A stretch of 64,000 nucleotides of DNA from Alcanivorax sp. 24 (GTDB taxonomy: Bacteria > Pseudomonadota > Gammaproteobacteria > Pseudomonadales > Alcanivoracaceae), in assembly GCF_004360225.1 (NCBI RefSeq), contig NZ_SNUA01000008.1, positions 62,001 to 126,000 on the forward strand. Reading direction: 5' to 3'. The notes beneath the pieces are model-generated. The model was not told the origin of the DNA and searched no databases. It was given only the letters and a program-made list of their open reading frames with translations. Shown here piece by piece: positions 34,119-41,337 of this stretch. The translations under genes were made by a program, and so were the position numbers. Every line of letters starts with the position of its first letter. The first letter of the stretch is position 1.

Positions 34119-35129
34119 TCATGGGGCGCTGGTTAACCGGGTCAGGGTTTCGGCGGCCTCCTCGATGATGTGGTTCAGACGTTGCTTCGCGCTCAGCAGT
34201 TGCTGAATCTGTCCGCAGGATTGTCCGGCGTACAACGCCATGTCATCGACTTCACCGCGGGCATCGGCCAGTGGCGAGTCGGTGGAGAACAGATAAACCG
34301 GCTGCCCGTCCTGCTCCCCGATGATCTCGGAAATCCGCGCATGCCGCAAATCGTCGTATTCCCCCCGGGTAACGCGGCTACGCAGCACCCTTACCGGGGC
34401 CGGCTCATGCCAGTTGCGGGTAAAATGGCGGCAGTGCACGGTATCACCGGCTTCCGCGTTGAGCAGTCTTTGTTGATGGTGACGATGGGCATTGGCCTCT
34501 TGCGTGGCCAGGAAGGCGCTGCCCAGGCTCGCGCCTTGGGCGCCGAGGGCAAGGGCCGCCACCAGGGACCGGCCATTGGCGATGCCGCCGGACGCCACCA
34601 CGGGCACCGGACAGAATGGAACGAGTTCGGCCAGCAGGCTCAAGGTACCGATCTGGCCGCGTACGTGACCGCCGGCCTCCCAGCCCTGGGCGATGATGAT
34701 TTCAGCGCCGGCGTCGATGGCCAGCTCGGCGTCCCAGCGACTGCCGACCTGGTGAATGACACCAATGCCTTCGCTGACCAGGTGGCGTATCAGGGCGCTG
34801 TCCACGTCCCAGAACAGCACCACGAACGGCACCTGAAGGTTCAGACAAGTATGCACTTGCTGATGGAGCAGAGCGGGATCGGTAGCCGCGGGGATCAGAT
34901 TGACCGCGAACGGTTTATCAGTGAGGTGTCGTAACGCCAGGACTTCATCGCGGATTCGTTCCACCGGCTCGCGCACCATGCCCAGCACGCCGAAGCCACC
35001 GGCCTGGCAGACCGCCGCGGCCAGCCGGTGCCGGGCGACGCCGCCCATGCCGGCCAGCAAGATCGGGTAAGCGCAGCCCAATTGCTGGCAAAGCGGGGTG
35101 CGTAGTGCCGATGGTGCTACCACTGCCAT
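34119..35129 (-). CDS. Nitronate monooxygenase family flavoprotein (2-nitropropane dioxygenase-like)
   Basis: 336 residues. TIM-barrel FMN protein: PILLAGMGGVARHRLAAAVCQAGGFG at the N-terminus, GWEAGGHVRG around residue 150 and PVVASGGIANGRSLVAALALGAQGASLGSAFL, the FMN phosphate-binding loop. Homologues oxidise alkyl nitronates; others are enoyl reductases (FabK-like), so the substrate is open. Its first codons overlap the last 13 bp of the preceding DsrE-family gene. Confidence 0.88.
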   Translation of the reverse strand: MAVVAPSALRTPLCQQLGCAYPILLAGMGGVARHRLAAAVCQAGGFGVLGMVREPVERIRDEVLALRHLTDKPFAVNLIPAATDPALLHQQVHTCLNLQVPFVVLFWDVDSALIRHLVSEGIGVIHQVGSRWDAELAIDAGAEIIIAQGWEAGGHVRGQIGTLSLLAELVPFCPVPVVASGGIANGRSLVAALALGAQGASLGSAFLATQEANAHRHHQQRLLNAEAGDTVHCRHFTRNWHEPAPVRVLRSRVTRGEYDDLRHARISEIIGEQDGQPVYLFSTDSPLADARGEVDDMALYAGQSCGQIQQLLSAKQRLNHIIEEAAETLTRLTSAP

Positions 35130-35497
35130 ATTTGATCGGCCTGCTGGTACAGATCCACCAGTCCGGTCTGGCTCACCAGTTCCACGCCGGCTTGCAGGGG
35201 CAGGTTGGCGAGGCCGCGCTCCTCCAGATCCTCACGTACCACGAAGATGGGAACGCCGCTTTCGGTGAGATCGGTCAGGTCACGCAACAGTTCCGCCGGT
35301 TGGCTTTGTTTCCAGTTACCCAGCTCCAGCGGTGGTTGGCGTTGACTCAGCACCGCGTAGTGCACGCCATGGCCGCTGAGCAGCACTTGCAAATCGCCAC
35401 CGGCGCCGCGCATGGACCGTGTCAGCCAGAGAATGGTGTCGTCCTGTTCTTCCACCGTGGTGCGGAAGGCTTGATCGATAACCTGCAGTACTTTCAT
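35117..35497 (-). CDS. DsrE family protein, no Cys
   Basis: 126 residues with a Rossmann-like DsrE/TusC fold: MKVLQVIDQAFRTTVEEQDD, GADLQVLLSGHGVHYAVL and SGVPIFVVREDLEERGL. No Cys residue is present, so it cannot carry persulfide itself; in TusBCD/DsrEFH complexes only some subunits do. Placed after two DsrE genes in a cysIJ operon. Confidence 0.75.
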   Translation of the reverse strand: MKVLQVIDQAFRTTVEEQDDTILWLTRSMRGAGGDLQVLLSGHGVHYAVLSQRQPPLELGNWKQSQPAELLRDLTDLTESGVPIFVVREDLEERGLANLPLQAGVELVSQTGLVDLYQQADQIWQW

Positions 35498-35502
35498 GGC
35501 GC

Positions 35503-35916
35503 TTACCTCGTGCCGATGGTCAGGGTATTGAAGGCGTCACTGGCGTAGCGCCACAGGTCCGGCGGGCCGCCCCGGCCGCAGCCGTCGATCACCTCATTGA
35601 CGCCGCGTTCGTCCACGCACAGACCGCAGTTTATCCACTCGAAGCTCAACGTTTTGGCGGCGGCTTTTTCTTGCAGCGCCCGGATCCATTCCCGGGTCAG
35701 CGGATGATCTTCTTCCGCCGCGTCACGGCCGTGCACCGCGTTGCCGTGAGGGGACTGTCTGGCGAAAGCCAGGGCCACGGCCCCCTCATAAGCGAAGACT
35801 CGCAGCGAAGCGCCACGCTCCAGAGCGGCATCCAGCAGGCGGAAGAAGGTCACCGTGCGTTCGCTTTCGAAGGGTGGATCCATGAAGGCGAAGGTCAGGG
35901 TTTTCGGGTTGTTCAT
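35503..35916 (-). CDS. DsrE family protein with Cys residues
   Basis: 137 residues, similar in type to TusD/DsrE: FAFMDPPFESERTVTFFRLLDAAL, VFAYEGAVALAF, and a CGLCVDERGV segment with two Cys near residue 97 plus a third (CGRGG). The CxxC is the likely sulfur-relay site. It follows the next DsrE gene by 8 bp. Confidence 0.78.
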   Translation of the reverse strand: MNNPKTLTFAFMDPPFESERTVTFFRLLDAALERGASLRVFAYEGAVALAFARQSPHGNAVHGRDAAEEDHPLTREWIRALQEKAAAKTLSFEWINCGLCVDERGVNEVIDGCGRGGPPDLWRYASDAFNTLTIGTR

Positions 35917-35924
35917 GGGTCCTC

Positions 35925-36251
35925 CTAGTTCCAGATCACTTTGGCGCCGGCCAGCAGCGCGTCGATGGCATCGCCGACATCGCCCACCGCCACGTCGGCT
36001 TTCAAATCCGAGGCTTCGATTTCCCGTTGCTTTAATGAGAAGCCATCGGCGCTGACCGCGACACCGCTGGCGATCAAAGTGTCAAAAGCGCCATCGCGGG
36101 CATCCCGGCGGGCGGGCACGACGCCGTTCTGCACCAATAGAACGGCAACTTGATGGCCAGCCTCGCGGAGCTGACGGGCCAATCGGTATTGCGCCGCGCA
36201 GCGGACCTCGGTAAACGGGTCCTGGCTTTGGATGAACAGATAGTCGGACAT
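35925..36251 (-). CDS. Small DsrE family protein
   Basis: 108 residues. MSDYLFIQSQDPFTEVRCAAQYRLARQL, VAVLLVQNGVVPAR and a C-terminal AIDALLAGAKVIWN are DsrE/DsrF features. One Cys (position 18). First of three in tandem and directly after cysI (14 bp). Confidence 0.78.
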   Translation of the reverse strand: MSDYLFIQSQDPFTEVRCAAQYRLARQLREAGHQVAVLLVQNGVVPARRDARDGAFDTLIASGVAVSADGFSLKQREIEASDLKADVAVGDVGDAIDALLAGAKVIWN

Positions 36252-36265
36252 GGACGTCTCCAGGA

Positions 36266-37963
36266 TCAGGAAGAAAGGGAAGTCAGCGGACGTTCTTCCA
36301 GCAGCTGCTTGCGCAGCAGGAAGTCACCGAAATGTTCGCCATCACGGCGTTGGCCGGCATAGCGTTCGAACATGGGCGCGAGCAACGCGAGGAAGCGTTC
36401 TTCGTCCACGTTGCCGGCGTACAGTTGCGCCAGCCGGTCGCCATGAAAGCTGCCGCCCAGATACAGGTTGTACAGCCCTGGGGCGCGGCCGGTGAGGGCG
36501 ATCTCGGCCAGATAAGGCCGGGCGCAGCCGTTGGGGCAGCCGGTCAGACGCAGGGTGATGGGTTCCTCGCGCAGTCCGTATTGGCCCTTGAGCCGCTGGA
36601 AGCGCTCCAGAAACGTGGGTAAGTAACGTTCCGCCTCGGCCATGGCCAGGCCGCAGGTCGGCAGTGCCACGCAACTGAGGGTATGGGCGGCCTGCGCTTC
36701 CGGATCGAGGCGCCAATCCAGTCCCAGGTCTTCAAGGCGCCATTGCACCTGTTCCAGCTCGTGCGTCTCGATATGGGTCAACTGCAGGTTCTGGTTGGTG
36801 GTTAGCCGCAGGCGGCCGCCATACTGTTCCAGAAAGCCGCCCAGTTGGGTGCGCAGGGCATCGTCCACGCGGCCGCTTTCCACATAGAGCGTGGCGTGCC
36901 AGAGGCCATCGTCGCCCTGCTGCCAGCCAAGTCGATCGCCGTTGTGGTCGAAGTGGACGCCGAGGGCCGGCTCCAGCGGGCGGCCACGACGGCGTTCCAG
37001 TTCTTCCAGGAACCAGGGCAGGCCGAGACGATCCAGGGTGTATTTGAAACGGGCCCGGTGGCGATCCTGACGATCACCGAAGTCGCGCTGGATGCTCATC
37101 ACCAATTCGGCGAAGGCGGGGGCCTCGTCCGCCTCGATAAAACCGATTTCCTCCGCCAGACGGGGATAGCTGTCCTCGCGGTTGTCCAACTGACCCATGC
37201 CGCCGCCGACACAGACGTTGAAGCCGATCAGATCGCCTTTGTTCACCACCGCGATATAGCCCAGATCCTGGCCGTGGATGTCGACGTCGTTGACTGGCGG
37301 CAGCACGAAGCCGACCTTGAATTTGCGTGGCAGGTACAGCTTGCCATAGACCGGCTCCTCGCCGTCGCTCACCGGCGTTGGCTGTTGATGCCAGATGTCC
37401 GCATAGGCGCCGGTTTTCGGAATCAGACGGTCACTGGTGATCCGCGCCAGCTGCTGCACCCGCTCGTGAGCTTTGGACAAGTACGGATTGGCGCCGCACA
37501 CCACGCCGCGGCTGTCGTCGCCGCAGGCGGCGATGGTGTCCAGCCCTAACGGCCGCAGTCCTTGAATCAGCGAGCGCAGCTGCGATTTGCGCACACCATG
37601 CAACTGAACGGTGCCCCGGGTGGTGATGCGCAGGCCCCGTTCGGCGTAGAGACGGGAAAGACGGTCCAGACCCTGCCATTGGCGCTTGTCCAGCACACCG
37701 CCGGGAATACGCAGGCGCACCATGAACTGGTAAGCCGGTTCCAGGCGGCGCTGGCGGCGATCGGCGCGGCGGTCGCGGTCGTCCTGCTGATAGATGCCAT
37801 GGAACTTCATCAGCAGTGGGTCTTCCCCGGGCACCGCGCCGGTGAGCAGGTCGTCGAGCCCCTCGGCGATGGTGCCGCGCAGATGGCGGCTGCGGGCTTT
37901 CAGTTGTTCGTTCTCGTGCAGTCGTTCCACCGGCTGACTGAGATCGGGACGGGAATCGCTCAT
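36266..37963 (-). CDS. cysI: Sulfite reductase hemoprotein (beta subunit), CysI
   Basis: 565 residues. Siroheme/[4Fe-4S] ligands are in CVALPTCGLAM and LTGCPNGCARP. NADPH sulfite reductase reduces sulfite to sulfide for cysteine synthesis. The start ATG at 37963 has GGAG 6 nt upstream; a GTG three bases before is less likely. Eleven bases separate it from cysJ; it heads the dsrE genes. A ferredoxin-nitrite reductase alternative is unlikely next to CysJ. Confidence 0.93.
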   Translation of the reverse strand: MSDSRPDLSQPVERLHENEQLKARSRHLRGTIAEGLDDLLTGAVPGEDPLLMKFHGIYQQDDRDRRADRRQRRLEPAYQFMVRLRIPGGVLDKRQWQGLDRLSRLYAERGLRITTRGTVQLHGVRKSQLRSLIQGLRPLGLDTIAACGDDSRGVVCGANPYLSKAHERVQQLARITSDRLIPKTGAYADIWHQQPTPVSDGEEPVYGKLYLPRKFKVGFVLPPVNDVDIHGQDLGYIAVVNKGDLIGFNVCVGGGMGQLDNREDSYPRLAEEIGFIEADEAPAFAELVMSIQRDFGDRQDRHRARFKYTLDRLGLPWFLEELERRRGRPLEPALGVHFDHNGDRLGWQQGDDGLWHATLYVESGRVDDALRTQLGGFLEQYGGRLRLTTNQNLQLTHIETHELEQVQWRLEDLGLDWRLDPEAQAAHTLSCVALPTCGLAMAEAERYLPTFLERFQRLKGQYGLREEPITLRLTGCPNGCARPYLAEIALTGRAPGLYNLYLGGSFHGDRLAQLYAGNVDEERFLALLAPMFERYAGQRRDGEHFGDFLLRKQLLEERPLTSLSS

Positions 37964-37973
37964 CACGGTCTCC

Positions 37974-39716
37974 TCAATACAGGTTGCGGTGCAGGCGCTT
38001 GTTGCGGCCCAGTTGCTTCCAGGCGCCGTCTCCCTGGCGCTGGTCCAGAGCGGTTTTCAAGCTGTTCTCCAGGTCGCTCAATCGACCCTTGTCGCCACAC
38101 AGGTAGAGATGCGCGCCTTGTTCGATCCAACTGGCCAGACGATCGATCTGGTTGAGCAGCGGATCGATCAGGCTGGCGCCGGGGCGGTCCTGGTAAAACA
38201 CCGTATCCACCTGTTCCAGCACGCCATCCGCGTGGGCCTGCTGAATATCCAGCTGATAAAGAAAGTCCTCTTCGAAACGCTGCTCAGCGAACACCAGCCA
38301 GCACGGCGGGCGTTGAGGCCGCTGTGACAGCGCTTGCAGGAAAGCGCGATAAGGGGCGATGCCGGTGCCTTCGGCAATCAGGATCAGCGGAGCGTCGTCA
38401 TCCGGCAGACGGAAACGGGTGTTGCGATGCGGGTACAACCGCACCGGGTCGCCGGGCTGCAAATCCAGCAGATAGCGGGAGGCGATACCCTGTTCGTGCC
38501 GTTCCCGGAACGGATAGCGGAACGCCTTGATGGTAAGGTGCAACTCGTCGTCCAGCTCCGCCAGGCTGTTGGCCACGTCATAGAGCCGGGGTTGCAAGGG
38601 ACGCAGGGCGTTTACCAGAGCCTGGGCCGGCGCATGTGCCGGATACTGGCTGAGCAGATCGAGCAGTTGATGCTGGCGGAGAAAGGCCCGCTGCTCCCGG
38701 CTCTCCGCTTCGCACAGCGTTTTCAGCGCCGGGGCATTGCTGTGTTCCGCCCAGAAGGTGAGAAAACCGGTGCCGACGATGGTCAGATCCCGGGATTGGC
38801 GCAGGGCCTGCACCAGGGGCTGGGCGTCGCCGTCCAGGGTCACCGGCTGCTCGCCGGACAGCTCGCAGGCGTCCAGCACCGCCGCCACCAGCTCGGGCGG
38901 GTTGTCGGCGAGAATACCGACGGCGTCGCCGGGGAGCAGGTCCGGAATTGCTTGATCCAGGGCCAACTCCAGATGGTGTATCGGCTGGCGGCGATCAGCG
39001 GCGCTCAGGTTCTGGTTGACCAGCACCTCCACCGTCAACGGATGGTGTTTGTCGTAGCGAAAAGGGCTGGAGGCCGGGGCCGGCGATGGGCCCGGCGCCG
39101 CGTCCGTGTTTCCGGTCTTGGGCAATGCTTCCAACAGGCGGGCGATCCAGTCCCGGGCCAGCTGTTCGAAGTCCACGTCACAGTCTTGCCGGGCGATCAG
39201 CCGTTCGCCGCCCAGCGCCTCCAGACGCTGATCGAACTCCTGACCGGTGACACAGAAGCGCTCGTAGCTGCTGTCTCCCAGGGCCAATACGGCGAATTTG
39301 AGGTTGTCCAGCTTTGGAGCATCGTCGCTCATCAGGCCCTGATAAAACGCCTGGATCGGTTCCGGCGGGTCGCCGTCGCCGTGGGTGGCGGTGATGATCA
39401 CCAGGTGATCGCGCCGTGCCAGTTGCCGGGGCCGCAACCGGGCCAGATCAATCACTTCCGTGGCGATGCCCGCGGCTCCGCAACGTTCGCTCAACAGCCT
39501 GGCCAGTTGCCGGCAGTTATCGGTTTCCGTGCCGTAGCCGATCAGCACCGGATGCGGAGCGTCCGTCCTGGCCGCGGCGGTGTCCGGCGCTGTGCCGGTG
39601 GCGGTGAGATAGCCGCTCAGCCACCAGCGTTGCCGCTCGTCCAGGGCGCCCAGTAATTGTCGGACCTGGCGCCATTGAGGGTCGGAAAAAGGGGGCGGTG
39701 TGGCGTGCGCCGTCAT
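37974..39716 (-). CDS. cysJ: Sulfite reductase flavoprotein (alpha subunit), CysJ
   Basis: 580 residues: flavodoxin domain (VLIGYGTETDNCRQLARLLSE at ~60, TATHGDGDPPEPIQAFYQ, VLALGDSSYERFC) and a FAD/NADPH module (RYLLDLQPGDPVRLYPHRNTRFRLPDD, ILIAEGTGIAPYRAFL, LYLCGDKGRLSDLENSLKTALD). It is first of the seven-gene operon and divergent from a LysR gene. Confidence 0.95.
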   Translation of the reverse strand: MTAHATPPPFSDPQWRQVRQLLGALDERQRWWLSGYLTATGTAPDTAAARTDAPHPVLIGYGTETDNCRQLARLLSERCGAAGIATEVIDLARLRPRQLARRDHLVIITATHGDGDPPEPIQAFYQGLMSDDAPKLDNLKFAVLALGDSSYERFCVTGQEFDQRLEALGGERLIARQDCDVDFEQLARDWIARLLEALPKTGNTDAAPGPSPAPASSPFRYDKHHPLTVEVLVNQNLSAADRRQPIHHLELALDQAIPDLLPGDAVGILADNPPELVAAVLDACELSGEQPVTLDGDAQPLVQALRQSRDLTIVGTGFLTFWAEHSNAPALKTLCEAESREQRAFLRQHQLLDLLSQYPAHAPAQALVNALRPLQPRLYDVANSLAELDDELHLTIKAFRYPFRERHEQGIASRYLLDLQPGDPVRLYPHRNTRFRLPDDDAPLILIAEGTGIAPYRAFLQALSQRPQRPPCWLVFAEQRFEEDFLYQLDIQQAHADGVLEQVDTVFYQDRPGASLIDPLLNQIDRLASWIEQGAHLYLCGDKGRLSDLENSLKTALDQRQGDGAWKQLGRNKRLHRNLY

Positions 39717-39819
39717 CTCCGGCTCCGTACTTCAACGTGGACCGACAGTATGGGGACGTATTTTGAATAGAAATAATGAAATAGAATGCGGTTTAAATTC
39801 AAAGAAGTTGATATAAATC

Positions 39820-40665
39820 ATGGATATCGATCTGGCCCGAACGTTTCTGGAGATTGTCCGTACCGGCAGTTTCATGGCCGCCGCCGAGCGTCTGCACATC
39901 ACCCAGACCACGGTGACCGCCCGCATCCATAACCTGGAAGGGCAACTGGGTTGCCGGCTGTTCGTGCGCAATCGGGCCGGGGCCCGGCTCACGCCCCATG
40001 GTGAACGCTTCACCCCGCATGCCAGTCAGTTGGTCCGTACTTGGGAAGCCGCGAGGCGGGAGTTGCCGTTGCCGGATGGGGCCGAGGATATGCTGGTGCT
40101 GGGTGGTGAAACCAGTCTGTGGAATCCGCTGCTGCTGAACTGGGTTACCCGCTTGCGTCAGCACCACCCGAATGTCGCCACTCGTGCCGAAGTGCACGAC
40201 GGCGAAGCGTTGCAGGAACGCCTGGAAAGGGGGGTACTGGACGCGGCGCTGGTGCACCGGCCCGCTTACTGGCCGGGGTTGCAGGTGGAGCAACTGCTGG
40301 AAGAAAAACTGATCCTGGTGCGGTCGGTCCGCACCGAGGAGCCCTATGTCTACGTGGACTGGGGGGCGGATTTTCGCAAGCAGCACGACGTCGCTTTGCC
40401 GGAGCGGGCGCGCTCGCCGGTGTCCGCGAATTTCGGTCCGCTGGCGATTCAGTTTCTGCTGCAGCAAGGGGGCAGCGGCTATTTTCGTACCCGCGTGGCC
40501 GAGCCTCATCTGCGCGAGGGGACGCTGGAACGGGTCGCCGATGCGCCGGAATTCACCTATCCGGTGTACCTCGCCCGCGCCCGGGGGAAACACGGCCCGC
40601 TGCTGGATCAGGCCTTTCGGGTGTTGCGGGCGGTGGCGGAGGAAAGCGCCGAGTGGTCAGCGTAA
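39820..40665 (+). CDS. LysR family regulator, divergent to cysJ
   Basis: 281 residues. Winged helix opening MDIDLARTFLEIVRTGSFMAAAERLHITQTTV, then a LysR substrate-binding domain (LVLGGETSLWNPLLLNWVTRL...). The 103-bp divergent intergenic region is AT-rich and likely holds the shared operator. Likely control of the cysJI-dsrE operon is inference. Confidence 0.88.
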   Translation: MDIDLARTFLEIVRTGSFMAAAERLHITQTTVTARIHNLEGQLGCRLFVRNRAGARLTPHGERFTPHASQLVRTWEAARRELPLPDGAEDMLVLGGETSLWNPLLLNWVTRLRQHHPNVATRAEVHDGEALQERLERGVLDAALVHRPAYWPGLQVEQLLEEKLILVRSVRTEEPYVYVDWGADFRKQHDVALPERARSPVSANFGPLAIQFLLQQGGSGYFRTRVAEPHLREGTLERVADAPEFTYPVYLARARGKHGPLLDQAFRVLRAVAEESAEWSA

Positions 40666-40670
40666 CCTCC

Positions 40671-40698
40671 GTGGGAGCGATCCTGGCCGCGAATGGCG
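40671..40698. repeat. Half copy of the intergenic palindrome
   Basis: GTGGGAGCGATCCTGGCCGC and GAATGGCG matches the right arm of the repeat family only. It fills the gap between two convergent genes. Confidence 0.55.
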
Positions 40699-41337
40699 TC
40701 ATGGCACGCGCAATCGCAACGGATCCACCAGCCCGGCGGCCACCGCCATGCCGACCAGATCCGGCAGGCGTTCGGCGCCCATTCGCTTCATCACCCGCGA
40801 CCGGTACAGATCCACGGTTTTGACGCTGACGTCCAATTGCGCGGCGATCTCGCGGTTGGTGTAGCCCTTGACCAGTGGCAGCAGCACGTCCCGCTCACGG
40901 GGTGTGAGAGTGTCCAGTTTTTCATCCACCTGTTGCCGGCCGGTGGCCTGTTTATCCTCTTTGCGTTCACTATTGAGCGCCTGCTGCACGCTGTCCAGCA
41001 ACAGTTGTTCGTTGTAGGGCTTTTCGATGAAATCCACGGCGCCGGCCTTGAACGCTCGCACCACGATGGGCACGTCGGCATGGCCGCTGACGAAGATGAT
41101 GGGGTAGTCCAGCCCGCGATCCTTCATCGCCTGCTGTACATGCAGTCCGCCCAGGGTGGGCATGCGGACGTCCAGCAGCACACAGGCGTTGGCTCCCGAT
41201 ACGCAGGCTTCGAGAAAGTCGCCGCCGTTGGTGAACGGGCGGGCGTCCAGACCGACCGACTCCAACAGCCAGACGGTGGACTCCAGCATGCCGGGGTCGT
41301 CGTCCACCACGTAAACGATTTGTGTGCCGGTGGTCAT
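40699..41337 (-). CDS. FixJ/LuxR-type response regulator
   Basis: 212 residues. Receiver domain IVYVVDDDPGMLESTVWLLES with phospho-Asp in LLDVRMPTLGG (~residue 56), Lys in FIEKPYN; C-terminal LuxR helix-turn-helix LTPRERDVLLPLVKGYTNREIAAQL. Its ATG overlaps the kinase stop by 4 bp, making an operon with it. Target genes are not visible; a divergent acyl-CoA ligase gene lies beyond the kinase. Confidence 0.93.
   Translation of the reverse strand: MTTGTQIVYVVDDDPGMLESTVWLLESVGLDARPFTNGGDFLEACVSGANACVLLDVRMPTLGGLHVQQAMKDRGLDYPIIFVSGHADVPIVVRAFKAGAVDFIEKPYNEQLLLDSVQQALNSERKEDKQATGRQQVDEKLDTLTPRERDVLLPLVKGYTNREIAAQLDVSVKTVDLYRSRVMKRMGAERLPDLVGMAVAAGLVDPLRLRVP

Noticed and set aside
38334-39656. 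A 440-codon open frame antisense to cysJ
   Set aside because: Antisense frame of a gene with clear FMN/FAD motifs.
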